From positions 88,967 to 152,966 of the forward strand of contig NZ_MAKX01000035.1 in NCBI RefSeq assembly GCF_001693415.1: 64,000 nucleotides of DNA, read 5' to 3'. Both the position numbers and the translations under genes were made by a program. The notes under the pieces were generated by a model. It was not told where the DNA came from, made no database searches, and saw nothing but the letters and a program-made list of their open reading frames with translations. Source of the DNA: Tenacibaculum soleae (lineage in GTDB: Bacteria > Bacteroidota > Bacteroidia > Flavobacteriales > Flavobacteriaceae). Shown here piece after piece: positions 49,790 to 58,664 of the stretch (position 1 is the first letter of the stretch; every line of letters starts with the position of its first letter).

Positions 49790-51425
49790 CATATTTTCTT
49801 TTTCTTAAATAATTAAAAACGAAGCCAAATATAGCTAGTAAAATTAACGGAATTCCAATGTTTATAAACTGCCAAAAACGCTTTTCGGTATAAGCTTTTT
49901 GTTTATCAAGTAAATTTATCTGCAAAGTTTTATTTCGTAAATTAATTAAACCAGAATCATCTAATAAATAATCAATCGTATTTATTAAAAATTCTTTATT
50001 TCCAAATTGTTCACCAGTCCATTTATCTAAAGCTAAATCGTGAGGTTTACCTTTTAAAATTTGATTCTTACCGATATCTCCATCCGCAATAACAACCATT
50101 TTATTAGTGTTGCTTTCTGCTTTAAAAAGTGATGTATCAAACGGTTTTGTTCTGTTTTTGTAAGCAGAATTAAAACTACCTTCTAACAAAACACCTAAAA
50201 GCTGTGACCCACTTTTATACTCGTTTTCTTTTGGTTGTTGGGCAATACTTTGTAGCTCAACAAAATTTGGAGTTCCGATCTTTTTACTTAAAACTGAAGT
50301 GATAAATAAAGGTGTTTTTTTAATATTTCCTTTTAAAGTATCTATTTGAGTGGTAAAACGAAAACGAACTGGAGCTATATTTTTTGTTATTGGATGATAA
50401 GGATTTCCGTTTACCAACGGATGGTAAAACCAATTTAAATGCTGAAATTGTGCTTGATTTCCGCTATTTCCTGTAGCAAGCGGAATTTTAGCCGAGTATA
50501 AATCTTGAATTAATTTATTGTTTACACGAACTTGATAACTAAATAATAAATCGGTTAAATTTAAATCTCTTGGAAAAGCAAGCATTTTACCTTCGTTGTA
50601 TAAACTATCAGTATCAGCATAGTTTTGGTCAATCATCCAAAGAGATTTACCTCCGTTGGTAATAAATTGATCGAGTGTAAATTTTTCTTGTTCGGTAAAA
50701 CGTTCGGTTGGTTTGGCAACAATAGCTAAATCGTATTTTGTTAAATCTTTAAGTGTTTTCTGCGGATTTTTAGCTACACTATCTAACGTGAATTTAGCTA
50801 AGTGATAATTTTTTCCCACTTCACTTAATAAACTGTATAAATAAATATCTTCTAACTCGCCATTACCTGAAATAACTGCGATTTTCTGCCTTTTATTTTT
50901 AGTGATATTGTTCAATGCATTAGCAAAAGAATATTCTAATTTTTCAATAGCATTTTGCAGTTGCTCTTCTTGAGTTTTGGCAATTGCATTTGGTAGTAAA
51001 GAAACTAAGGTAGTTTTTTTACCAAGATTAATTTCTGCCCAAGGAAAGATAATAGCTTGTGAAAGGTTTCCGCCTTCTTCAACAGTTAGTTGCGTTGGCA
51101 TCATTCCTTTTTGTATTAATCGCTCACGAATGTTATCAGGATTTATAAATCGAAATAAAATATTTGAATTTTGCGCTTTTAATTCCTCTAAAAATTGACG
51201 TGTTTCAATTTGTAAACGTTTAAATTCAGCAGGAAAATCACCTTCTAAATACACATTAACAAAAACAGTATTATCAATATTATCTAATATGTTTTTACTA
51301 ACATCAGATATTGTAAAACGTTTATCTTTTGTTAAATCAAATCTTTTATAAGTTGATGTTGAGAGGTAGTTTATCAATAATAACCCCACAAAAGCAAAGA
51401 CAATATGTTGTAGCTTTTTATTCAT
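49782..51425 (-). CDS. gldG: Gliding motility ABC transporter auxiliary protein GldG
   Basis: A 547-residue inner-membrane protein with one N-terminal helix (about 8-24), a large periplasmic ABC-auxiliary domain (STYKRFDLTKDKRFTISD, FVNVYLEGDFPAEFKRLQIETRQFLEEL, RFINPDN, AIVAKPTERFTEQEKFTLDQFI) and a C-terminal helix about 517-540 followed by RKRKYAK. With GldF and an ATPase (GldA, not in window) it forms a transporter associated with flavobacterial gliding. Stop overlaps the neighbouring plus-strand gene. It overlaps gldF by eight bases. Confidence 0.95.
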   Translation of the reverse strand: MNKKLQHIVFAFVGLLLINYLSTSTYKRFDLTKDKRFTISDVSKNILDNIDNTVFVNVYLEGDFPAEFKRLQIETRQFLEELKAQNSNILFRFINPDNIRERLIQKGMMPTQLTVEEGGNLSQAIIFPWAEINLGKKTTLVSLLPNAIAKTQEEQLQNAIEKLEYSFANALNNITKNKRQKIAVISGNGELEDIYLYSLLSEVGKNYHLAKFTLDSVAKNPQKTLKDLTKYDLAIVAKPTERFTEQEKFTLDQFITNGGKSLWMIDQNYADTDSLYNEGKMLAFPRDLNLTDLLFSYQVRVNNKLIQDLYSAKIPLATGNSGNQAQFQHLNWFYHPLVNGNPYHPITKNIAPVRFRFTTQIDTLKGNIKKTPLFITSVLSKKIGTPNFVELQSIAQQPKENEYKSGSQLLGVLLEGSFNSAYKNRTKPFDTSLFKAESNTNKMVVIADGDIGKNQILKGKPHDLALDKWTGEQFGNKEFLINTIDYLLDDSGLINLRNKTLQINLLDKQKAYTEKRFWQFINIGIPLILLAIFGFVFNYLRKRKYAK

Positions 51426-52128
51426 TTTTTAATTGTTGTTTGGTGATGAATAAAAAGAAAAAAGTAACACTTAAAAAGTAGATAACATCACGCGTATCAA
51501 TAACTCCGCGACTAATACTTTTAAAATGTTCATTAATTCCGAATTGTTGTATCGAGTTACCTAAAGTGCTACTTACAGCATCAAATCCGTAGAAAAAAAT
51601 AAAAGTAATAAACACACTTAAAATAAAGGCTACAATTTGATTTTTAGATATTGTTGATGTAAATAAACCAATTGTTGTATACGTTGCCGCTAAAAAAAGT
51701 AATCCTAAATACGAACCGATGGTACTACCAATATCTAAATTTCCAACAGGGTTTCCCATCGTGTAAACGGTATAAACATAAGTTAGTGTTGGTATTAAGG
51801 CAACACAAACTAAAAGTAAAGATGCAGTAAATTTACCCAATACAATTTGCCAATCGGTTACAGGTTTTGTTTTTAATATTTCAATAGTTCCGCTATTAAA
51901 TTCATCAGCAAAACTTTTCATGGTAATTGCTGGAATTAAAAATAAGAACATCCATGGTGTTAAATAAAAAAATGAACTTAAATCTGCAAAACCAGCATTT
52001 AAAATGTTGAAATTATCTTTAAAAACCCATAAAAACAATCCGTTTACAAGTAAAAATACACCGATAACTAAATAGGCTATTGGTGATGCAAAAAATGAGT
52101 TAAATTCTTTTTTTAATATAGGATACAT
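51418..52128 (-). CDS. gldF: Gliding motility ABC transporter permease GldF
   Basis: A 236-residue ABC-2 type permease with six membrane segments. MYPILKKEFNSFFASPIAYLVIGVFLLVNGLFLW and PAITMKSFADEFNSGTIEILKTKPVTDWQIVLGKF are hallmark sequences. It pairs with GldG and a GldA ATPase encoded elsewhere. The start codon overlaps the stop of the upstream GNAT gene by one base, so gldFG are translated as the tail of an operon starting with the SAM hydrolase gene. Confidence 0.96.
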   Translation of the reverse strand: MYPILKKEFNSFFASPIAYLVIGVFLLVNGLFLWVFKDNFNILNAGFADLSSFFYLTPWMFLFLIPAITMKSFADEFNSGTIEILKTKPVTDWQIVLGKFTASLLLVCVALIPTLTYVYTVYTMGNPVGNLDIGSTIGSYLGLLFLAATYTTIGLFTSTISKNQIVAFILSVFITFIFFYGFDAVSSTLGNSIQQFGINEHFKSISRGVIDTRDVIYFLSVTFFFLFITKQQLKNE

Positions 52129-52652
52129 TATTCTTGGTTTATATCGAGACGAAAAATAGTATTACCATCAAATAAATCATCATCATCTAAAATAAATTGA
52201 TGTTTTTTTAATAACGTTATTGATGCAGTATTATTCTTATGTGTAAAAGCTTCAATGGTGTTTAGCTTTAAAATAGCTTTACCATATTCTAAAACTGTAG
52301 TCATAGCTTCACTCATAAAGCCTTCATTTTGGAAATCGGGATTTAATTCATAACCAATTTCAGCATAATTATTTTCAGCATTGATATTATGATAAACAAT
52401 GGTACCAATTATTTGATTGTTTTCTTGATGTTGAATCGCCCAAAAAATTCGATTTCCTTTTTCAAATTCATCCAAACAATCTTGAATAAATGAATCAGCA
52501 TCATTTAAATTTTTAGGTGTGTCTCTAACTATTAATTTATTAACTTCTTTGTTAGATCGTAATTTAAAAATAGTTCTTTTGTCACTAAATGATAGTTGAC
52601 GAAGTTGTAATCTTTCAGAAGATAGTAACGGGAAATTTGTTGGATAATTCAT
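52128..52652 (-). CDS. RimJ/RimL-type GNAT acetyltransferase
   Basis: A 174-residue acetyltransferase: ERLQLRQLSFSDKRTIFKLRSN at the N-terminus, IGTIVYHNINAENNYAEIGYELNPDFQNEGFMSEAM (motif A) and NTASITLLKKHQFIL (motif B), the usual Acetyltransf_3 plan acting on protein N-termini or small molecules. Target unknown. It overlaps both neighbours by one base within the gldFG operon. Confidence 0.9.
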   Translation of the reverse strand: MNYPTNFPLLSSERLQLRQLSFSDKRTIFKLRSNKEVNKLIVRDTPKNLNDADSFIQDCLDEFEKGNRIFWAIQHQENNQIIGTIVYHNINAENNYAEIGYELNPDFQNEGFMSEAMTTVLEYGKAILKLNTIEAFTHKNNTASITLLKKHQFILDDDDLFDGNTIFRLDINQE

Positions 52653-52948
52653 TATGGTAAACTTACGGTTTTGTCAACGCTCCAGGCTACTGGTTTGTCG
52701 TTAAATAATATTTTGGTTTGCGCCCAAACGCCTTTAAATAAATCAGAATTTCGGTAATTTTCTAAATCTTGCTCAGTTTCCCAGTAGCTATAAGTAAAAA
52801 AGATATCCGAATTGTTTTTATCTCTATATAATTCTAACAATTGGCAACCAGGTGAATTACGGATAAACTCTTTTTTAGTATTAAAATTCGCTAAAAATTC
52901 TTCAATTTTCTCAGAATGAAAACTCATTTTTACAATTCGTACAAACAT
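52652..52948 (-). CDS. Antibiotic biosynthesis monooxygenase (ABM) domain protein
   Basis: A 98-residue dimeric ferredoxin-like protein: MFVRIVKMSFHSEKIEEFLANFNTKKEFIRNSPGCQLLELYRD, then SYWETEQDLENYRNSDLFKGVW. ABM proteins include YgiN-type quinol monooxygenases and heme-degrading enzymes; no heme ligand is evident here. It starts four bases after the SAM hydrolase stop. Confidence 0.88.
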   Translation of the reverse strand: MFVRIVKMSFHSEKIEEFLANFNTKKEFIRNSPGCQLLELYRDKNNSDIFFTYSYWETEQDLENYRNSDLFKGVWAQTKILFNDKPVAWSVDKTVSLP

Positions 52949-52952
52949 ATAA

Positions 52953-53816
52953 TTAATTTATTGTGATAAATTCGGGTGAATCAATAGTTTCAAATTCAAT
53001 TGTAACGGTATCTCGGTAATTTAAACCTAATAATGATGAAGCACCCCCTACATTTTCTAAATTACTTCGGTAAATAGCAATTTCTAAAAAATCGGCAGAA
53101 TTAAAAAGGGCTAATTTTTCGCCATCATAATTTCTTTTTTCTATAGGAATTGAGTAATCTACAATTTCATTATAGCTTTTATATATTTTTTTAAAGTAAT
53201 TACGTTTAGCGGTAATTGTAAAATTACGTCCTTTGCCTACAGTGTTAAATAATTTTTTAGTAATATTAGTAATTACGTTACCATAATTATCTGTATAAAT
53301 AACACCACCTATAATAAGTGTTTGAAGTTGATTTACTTTTGGCTGAATTTCAATAATTTTTTTATAAGTAGTAATTTCTTTGCCAATAACATTTAAACTA
53401 CCACCTCGAGCAATATGTGAGGCAACTTTTACAAAAACATCTAAAACAGGAAAACTAGTTTTTATATGATTATGAATGTTAATTTCAACAATTTTTGAAG
53501 GTTTAATTTCTGATGCAATCATTGCTATTAGTCCATTATCAGGACATATAAAGTAATGATTGTCTAACTCAATAGCAATGTGCTTGTTTTCTACACTTAA
53601 CTCAGAGTCTACCCCTATAATATGAATCGTTTTTTCTGGAAAACTTTTATAAGCATTTTTTAAAATGTAAGCAGTTTCTGTAATATTAAAAGGCGTAATA
53701 TGGTGTGTAATATCAACAATTTTAGCTTCAGGTAATTCACTATAAATAGCCCCTTTTACCGTCCCTACAAAGTGGTCTTTTATTCCAAAATCGGTAGTTA
53801 ATGTAATTAGTGGCAT
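52953..53816 (-). CDS. SAM hydrolase / SAM-dependent halogenase family (DUF62)
   Basis: A 287-residue trimeric enzyme of the S-adenosylmethionine hydroxide adenosyltransferase family: LITLTTDFGIKDHFVGTVKGAIY at the N-terminus, IVDITHHITPFNI, FICPDNGLIAMIA, YTDNYGNVITNI, and a C-terminal beta-barrel. Most members hydrolyse SAM to adenosine and methionine; the 22-residue loop of fluorinases is absent, so halogenation is unlikely. It heads the operon that ends in gldFG. Start is supported by a promoter at 53877-53870. Confidence 0.9.
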   Translation of the reverse strand: MPLITLTTDFGIKDHFVGTVKGAIYSELPEAKIVDITHHITPFNITETAYILKNAYKSFPEKTIHIIGVDSELSVENKHIAIELDNHYFICPDNGLIAMIASEIKPSKIVEINIHNHIKTSFPVLDVFVKVASHIARGGSLNVIGKEITTYKKIIEIQPKVNQLQTLIIGGVIYTDNYGNVITNITKKLFNTVGKGRNFTITAKRNYFKKIYKSYNEIVDYSIPIEKRNYDGEKLALFNSADFLEIAIYRSNLENVGGASSLLGLNYRDTVTIEFETIDSPEFITIN

Positions 53817-53869
53817 TAATTTAATAGCTTGTTAATTAGTGTGTTGATTTATTAACTTAAAAATTACAG

Positions 53870-53877
53870 CAAAACTA
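53870..53877 (-). promoter_or_regulatory. -7 promoter element of the SAM hydrolase-gldFG operon
   Basis: Minus strand TAGTTTTG matches TAnnTTTG and precedes the ATG by about 53 bases; no other promoter was seen before gldF, which supports one five-gene transcript. Confidence 0.5.
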
Positions 53878-53936
53878 CATAATTCAATAAAAATAATCAT
53901 TATTTTTAAACTGAATAAAATTAAAATATTTATCAC

Positions 53937-54890
53937 TTGAACGAACGTATTATAGAATTAACAGAAATTGACCCTAATGATTTCTTTGGAGCTCAAAATA
54001 GTACCATTACGCAACTTAAAAAGTATTTTCCGAAAGTAAAGATAGTAGCCAGAGGAAATAAACTTAAAATTTATGGCGAACCCGAAATTTTAGACGAGTT
54101 AGAAAAGCGTTTAGCAATGCTAATTAAATACTTTAATAAGTATAATAAATTGGATGAAAATAGTATTGAACGTGTTTTAACATCTACCGGTAAAGAGGAA
54201 GAGATCCGTAAATCAGGTAAAATAAAAGATGTTTTAGTGCATGGTGTTAATGGTAAATTAATAAAAGCACAAACAACCAATCAACGTAAAATGGTTGATT
54301 TAATGGGGAAGAATGATATGCTTTTTGCAGTAGGACCAGCAGGAACAGGTAAAACCTATACAGCAGTAGCATTAGCTGTAAAGGCATTGAAAGAAAAAGA
54401 AGTACGTAGAATAATATTAACACGACCAGCTGTAGAATCTGGAGAGAATTTAGGATTTCTTCCAGGAGATTTAAAAGAAAAATTAGACCCATATATGCAA
54501 CCTTTATATGATGCGTTGCGAGATATGATACCTCATGAAAAATTAGAATCACATTTAGAAAAAGGGATCATACAAATAGCACCTTTAGCATTTATGCGTG
54601 GGCGTACCTTAGATAATGCTTTTGTTATTTTAGATGAAGCTCAGAATACAACGCATAATCAAATGAAAATGTTTTTAACCAGAATGGGAATGCACGCCAA
54701 GTTTATTATTACTGGAGACCCTGGTCAAATAGACTTACCCCGCAAACAAGTTTCTGGGTTAAAAGAATCATTATTAGCTTTAAAAGATATTAAAGGAATT
54801 GCAATGGTTTATTTAGATGATAAAGATGTTGTACGTCACCGCTTGATAAAAAGCATAATTAAAGCATATAAAAGTATAGAGACTGAGTAG
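53937..54890 (+). CDS. PhoH family ATPase (TTG start)
   Basis: A 317-residue P-loop protein. N-terminal 60 residues form a small alpha/beta RNA-binding-like domain (VKIVARGNKLKIYGEPEILDELEKRL). Walker A is GPAGTGKTYTA (about residues 137-147), Walker B VILDEAQNTT, followed by FITGDPGQIDLPR. PhoH/YbeZ proteins are linked to ribosome and RNA metabolism. The start must be TTG 53937, because the conserved NERIIELTEID follows at once and the next Met is about 60 residues away. Confidence 0.93.
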   Translation: MNERIIELTEIDPNDFFGAQNSTITQLKKYFPKVKIVARGNKLKIYGEPEILDELEKRLAMLIKYFNKYNKLDENSIERVLTSTGKEEEIRKSGKIKDVLVHGVNGKLIKAQTTNQRKMVDLMGKNDMLFAVGPAGTGKTYTAVALAVKALKEKEVRRIILTRPAVESGENLGFLPGDLKEKLDPYMQPLYDALRDMIPHEKLESHLEKGIIQIAPLAFMRGRTLDNAFVILDEAQNTTHNQMKMFLTRMGMHAKFIITGDPGQIDLPRKQVSGLKESLLALKDIKGIAMVYLDDKDVVRHRLIKSIIKAYKSIETE

Positions 54891-54914
54891 TGTTAAAAAG
54901 AAAAATAAATACCA

Positions 54915-54922
54915 TATTTTTG
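54915..54922 (+). promoter_or_regulatory. -7 promoter element of purC
   Basis: TATTTTTG, exact TAnnTTTG match, followed by CAG, 25 bases before the purC ATG at 54948. Confidence 0.55.
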
Positions 54923-54947
54923 CAGTTAACAACACAACAAAAATATA

Positions 54948-55901
54948 ATGAATACAATTAACGAGACTAACTTTCAATTTCCAAAACAAAAGTCAGTTTA
55001 TAAAGGTAAAGTAAGAGAAGTATATAATATAAATGACGAGTTATTAGTAATGATAGCTTCTGATAGATTATCAGCTTTCGATGTTGTTTTACCGCGTCAA
55101 ATACCTTTTAAAGGACAAATTTTAAACCAAATTGCAACCAAAATGATGAACGATACAGCTGATATTGTTCCTAACTGGTTAGTATCAAATCCTGATGAAA
55201 ATGTAGCTGTGGGGCATTTATGCGAGCCTTTTAAAGTTGAAATGGTTATTCGTGGTTATATGTCTGGTCATGCAGCACGTGAATATAAAGCAGGTAAAAG
55301 AGTTTTATGTGGTGTTGAAATGGCAGAAGGAATGAAAGAGAATGATAAATTTCCAGTTCCAATTATTACACCTTCAACAAAAGCGGATAATGGTGATCAT
55401 GACGAAGATATTACGAGAGAAGAAATTCTTTCTAAAAAAGTAGTATCTGAAGAAGATTACATTGTTTTAGAAAAATATACAAGAGCTTTATTTCAAAGAG
55501 GAACAGAAATAGCTGCATCTCGCGGACTTATTTTAGTAGATACTAAATATGAGTTTGGTAAAACAAAAGACGGAAAAATTGTTTTAATAGATGAAATTCA
55601 TACACCAGATTCTTCACGTTATTTTTATGCTGATGGATATGAGGCTCGTCAAGAAAAAGGAGAACCACAAAAACAATTATCAAAAGAATTTGTTCGTCAG
55701 TGGTTAATTGAAAATAATTTTCAAGGAAAAGAAGGGCAACAAATACCTGAAATGTCTGATGATAAAATTATTGAAATTTCTAACAGATACATTGAGCTAT
55801 ACGAACAAATAACAGGAGAGAAGTTTGTAAAAGCAAATACAACAAATGTATTAGACCGTATAAATAAAAATGTAGTTAGTTTTTTGAATGGACAGCAATA
55901 A
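54948..55901 (+). CDS. purC: Phosphoribosylaminoimidazole-succinocarboxamide synthase
   Basis: Joins CAIR and aspartate in purine synthesis using ATP. At 317 residues it is the longer SAICAR synthetase form. Motifs: [55 protein letters not shown] segment ([12 protein letters not shown]), [12 protein letters not shown] and [17 protein letters not shown]. It overlaps the next gene by 14 bases. Assignment is firm. Confidence 0.97.
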   Translation: MNTINETNFQFPKQKSVYKGKVREVYNINDELLVMIASDRLSAFDVVLPRQIPFKGQILNQIATKMMNDTADIVPNWLVSNPDENVAVGHLCEPFKVEMVIRGYMSGHAAREYKAGKRVLCGVEMAEGMKENDKFPVPIITPSTKADNGDHDEDITREEILSKKVVSEEDYIVLEKYTRALFQRGTEIAASRGLILVDTKYEFGKTKDGKIVLIDEIHTPDSSRYFYADGYEARQEKGEPQKQLSKEFVRQWLIENNFQGKEGQQIPEMSDDKIIEISNRYIELYEQITGEKFVKANTTNVLDRINKNVVSFLNGQQ

Positions 55902-56280
55902 ACTAACTATTAGACCAGTTTTAAACTTGTCATCTGAAATACCTATTGAAGATTTTCAGAATAAGACTGTACGCCCAATTTTAAAATTACAACATGATTT
56001 ATTACTACAGTTTTTCATTTTTTTCTGTAATAAGCAAAAAGTGGATATTTTAAATGTAGAAAAAGAAAAGTTTAATAAAGCGGTGAATAATATCACTAAA
56101 AAAAATATAAATTTAAAAAATCAGTTTTTAGGTTTAGTTATAGGTCAGTTTACTGTTAGTGAATTTGAATTTTATAAAGAAAATAATACTGATATTAATA
56201 AAAGAATTTTAATGATGATTGGCCAACGAATTAAAGACAGTCAATTAGAAATTAAAGATTTTAAAACAAACAATAAATGA
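55888..56280 (+). CDS. Hypothetical protein between purC and fabV
   Basis: A 130-residue soluble protein beginning [43 protein letters not shown]. Similar Flavobacteriia proteins are sometimes labelled glyoxalase, but I see no VOC-fold metal ligands to support that. It is helical in the middle ([27 protein letters not shown]). It overlaps purC by 14 bases and fabV by four, so it is part of the same transcript. Function unknown. Confidence 0.8.
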   Translation: MDSNKLTIRPVLNLSSEIPIEDFQNKTVRPILKLQHDLLLQFFIFFCNKQKVDILNVEKEKFNKAVNNITKKNINLKNQFLGLVIGQFTVSEFEFYKENNTDINKRILMMIGQRIKDSQLEIKDFKTNNK

Positions 56281-57464
56281 TAATAGAACCAAGAACTAGA
56301 GGGTTTATTTGTTTAACATCTCACCCAACTGGATGTGAACAAAATGTAAAAGATCAAATTGCATACGTACAATCGAAAGGAAAAATTGAAGGAGCTAAAA
56401 AAGTATTAGTAATCGGTTCATCAACAGGTTTTGGATTAGCATCAAGAATTTCAAGTGCTTTCGGATCAGATGCAGCTACAATTGGTGTTTTCTTTGATAA
56501 ACCAGCAGCAGAAGGTAAACCAGGATCACCAGGTTTTTATAATACAGCAGCTTTTGAACAAGAAGCTGAAAAAGCAGGATTATACGCAAAAAGTATAAAC
56601 GGAGACGCATTTTCAAACGAAATAAAAGAACAAGTTGTTCAGCTAATTAAAGAAGACTTAGGTCAGGTTGACTTAGTAATTTATAGTTTAGCATCACCAG
56701 TAAGAACGCATCCCGAATCAGGTAAACGCTTTAAATCGGTTTTAAAACCAATAGGAGAGGTGTTTACAAATAAAACAGTAGATTTTCATACAGGAAAAGT
56801 ATCAGAAATATCTATAAATCCAGCCGAAGGCGAAGATGTTGCTAATACAGTAACAGTTATGGGAGGTGAAGATTGGAAAATGTGGATGGATGCATTACAA
56901 TCAGAAAACTTATTATCAGAAGGGGCTACAACAGTTGCTTATTCATATATTGGGCCAGAAGTAACAAAACCAGTTTATAGAAACGGAACAATTGGTGCTG
57001 CAAAAGATGATTTAGAAGCAACTGCGTTCAAAATTTCAGATGATTTAAAGTCGATTAACGGTAATGCTTATGTTTCAGTAAATAAAGCATTGGTTACCCA
57101 AGCAAGTTCTGCAATACCAGTAATTCCATTATATATTTCTTTATTATTTAAGGTAATGAAAGAAAAGGGAATTCATGAAGGGTGTATTGAACAAATTCAG
57201 CGTTTGTATAGCGAACGTTTATTTGGTGGCGATTTAGATTTAGATGCCAAAGGAAGAATTAGAGTTGATGACTGGGAAATGCGTGAAGATGTACAAGCTG
57301 AAATTTCTGAATTATGGAAAAAAGCAACTACTGAAAATTTAGCTGAGTTAGGTGATTTAGAAGGATACAGTAATGAGTTTTTTAAGTTATTCGGATTTAA
57401 AGTCGACGGAGTAGATTATGATGCTGATGTTAACGAGCTTGTTAAAGTACCAAGTATTCAGTAA
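56277..57464 (+). CDS. fabV: Enoyl-ACP reductase FabV (trans-2-enoyl-CoA reductase)
   Basis: Performs the last reduction of each fatty-acid elongation cycle with NADH. 395 residues: [24 protein letters not shown] is the family-specific N-terminus; the dinucleotide loop VIGSSTGFGLASRI follows; and the catalytic Tyr-x8-Lys appears in YRNGTIGAAK (Tyr then Lys nine residues on). FabV is insensitive to triclosan in characterised species, which is family knowledge and not tested here. A terminator follows at 57482. Confidence 0.95.
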   Translation: MIIEPRTRGFICLTSHPTGCEQNVKDQIAYVQSKGKIEGAKKVLVIGSSTGFGLASRISSAFGSDAATIGVFFDKPAAEGKPGSPGFYNTAAFEQEAEKAGLYAKSINGDAFSNEIKEQVVQLIKEDLGQVDLVIYSLASPVRTHPESGKRFKSVLKPIGEVFTNKTVDFHTGKVSEISINPAEGEDVANTVTVMGGEDWKMWMDALQSENLLSEGATTVAYSYIGPEVTKPVYRNGTIGAAKDDLEATAFKISDDLKSINGNAYVSVNKALVTQASSAIPVIPLYISLLFKVMKEKGIHEGCIEQIQRLYSERLFGGDLDLDAKGRIRVDDWEMREDVQAEISELWKKATTENLAELGDLEGYSNEFFKLFGFKVDGVDYDADVNELVKVPSIQ

Positions 57465-57481
57465 ATCAAAAAAATAAATTG

Positions 57482-57518
57482 AAAGCCTCATAGATATAAA
57501 GTCTATGAGGTTTTTTAG
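57482..57518 (+). terminator. Terminator of the purC-fabV operon
   Basis: CCTCATAGA (57486-57494) pairs with TCTATGAGG (57502-57510), then six T's, 20 bases after the fabV stop. Confidence 0.85.
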
Positions 57519-57543
57519 TTATATTTAATTTTTAAATTAAAAG

Positions 57544-58014
57544 ATGAAAACAGCTACCGTTAAAATATTAAAAGACGAACTAAAACATAAGAATACGAAC
57601 GAATTATTAGAATTATGTTTAAAATTAGCTCGATTCAAAAAAGAAAATAAAGAATTATTAACCTATTTATTGTTTGAATCACATGATGAAGAGAGCTACA
57701 TTTTGGGAGTTAAAAAAGAGATAGACATTTTATTTGAAGGAATTAATACCAAAAGCTACTTCTTCATAAGAAAAAGCATGCGTAAAATATTAACAAGCAC
57801 AAAAAAATACATTCGTTTCTCAAAAAAAAAAGAAACAGAAGTAGAACTGCTCTTATATTTCTGTGTAAAACTTAAAAACTTTAAACCATCAATACAAAAA
57901 AGCCCGCGATTACAAAATATATTAACAACGCAAATAAAGTTAATAGAAAAATTAATGGCTACGTTACACGAAGATTTACAATATGATTTCCGTTTAGAGT
58001 TAGATAAATTATAA
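57544..58014 (+). CDS. Hypothetical helical protein
   Basis: A 156-residue soluble, basic, strongly helical protein (LLELCLKLARFKKENKELLTYLLFE; IRKSMRKILTSTKKYIRFSKKKETEVELLLYFCVKLKNF). I do not recognise a named family; similar unnamed proteins occur in Flavobacteriia. It is monocistronic, framed by the fabV terminator and a repeat-containing gap. Confidence 0.7.
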   Translation: MKTATVKILKDELKHKNTNELLELCLKLARFKKENKELLTYLLFESHDEESYILGVKKEIDILFEGINTKSYFFIRKSMRKILTSTKKYIRFSKKKETEVELLLYFCVKLKNFKPSIQKSPRLQNILTTQIKLIEKLMATLHEDLQYDFRLELDKL

Positions 58015-58022
58015 AAATATTT

Positions 58023-58113
58023 CTCGTTATTCTGAATTTGATTCAGAACCACATCTAATAAAATCTATTAAAAATAAAAGTGATAAAATATTCTTGATAA
58101 CGTCATTCCGAAA
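58023..58113. repeat. Degenerate palindromic intergenic repeat
   Basis: CGTTATTCTGAATTTGATTC with AGAACCACATC contains the inverted repeat TTCTGAA/TTCAGAA, and CGTCATTCCGAAATT follows about 60 bases on: two partial copies of a CGTCATTC(T/C)GAA motif frequent between genes in this family. No ORF or terminator is obvious. Confidence 0.4.
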
Positions 58114-58191
58114 TTATTTATTGCCAATTAACCGAAAAAAAATATAATTTTTTTACGTAACTTATTCGAGCAAAAACAAAAACTTCAAAAA

Positions 58192-58653
58192 ATGCCAAAT
58201 TATACATTAAAAATAAACGGAAAATCACATTCTTTTTCTGCGGATGATGATACGCCTTTGTTATGGATTTTAAGAGATGAATTAGAAATGGTAGGTACAA
58301 AATTCGGTTGTGGAATTGCACAATGCGGTGCTTGTACAGTACATGTAGATGGCGCAGCAATGCGAAGTTGTCAATTAAAAGTATCAGAGTTAGATAATGA
58401 AGAAATAACAACGATTGAAGGTTTGTCAAAAGAAGGAAATCATCCGTTGCAAGAAGCTTGGGAGGAAGTTGATGTTCCGCAATGCGGATATTGCCAAGCA
58501 GGGCAAATAATGACAGCGGCATCATTTTTAAAAGAAAATCCTAGTCCATCTGAACTCGAAATTCGAGAAGCAATGCATGGTAATTTATGCAGATGTGCTT
58601 CTTACAACCGAATAGAAAAAGCAGTAGGAATCGCCGCTAAAAAAATGTCTTAA
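58192..58653 (+). CDS. (2Fe-2S)-binding subunit of a molybdenum hydroxylase
   Basis: A 153-residue small subunit with two [2Fe-2S] sites: Cys40, Cys45, Cys48, Cys60 (GCGIAQCGACTVHVDGAAMRSC) and Cys98, Cys101, Cys133, Cys135 (CGYC...CRC), the xanthine-dehydrogenase family pattern. No signal peptide is present, so it is probably carried out of the cell with the Tat-exported large subunit. It sits 11 bases before that subunit. Isoquinoline 1-oxidoreductase alpha-type is the closest family; substrate unknown. Confidence 0.92.
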   Translation: MPNYTLKINGKSHSFSADDDTPLLWILRDELEMVGTKFGCGIAQCGACTVHVDGAAMRSCQLKVSELDNEEITTIEGLSKEGNHPLQEAWEEVDVPQCGYCQAGQIMTAASFLKENPSPSELEIREAMHGNLCRCASYNRIEKAVGIAAKKMS

Positions 58654-58664
58654 AAATTAAACTT

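Noticed and set aside
55888..56280. Glyoxalase label for the protein between purC and fabV
   Set aside because: No His/Glu metal-binding pattern of the vicinal oxygen chelate fold is visible.
58118..58525. 135-codon minus-strand frame over the Fe-S subunit gene
   Set aside because: Lies opposite a gene with eight correctly placed Cys ligands; Leu/His-rich shadow.
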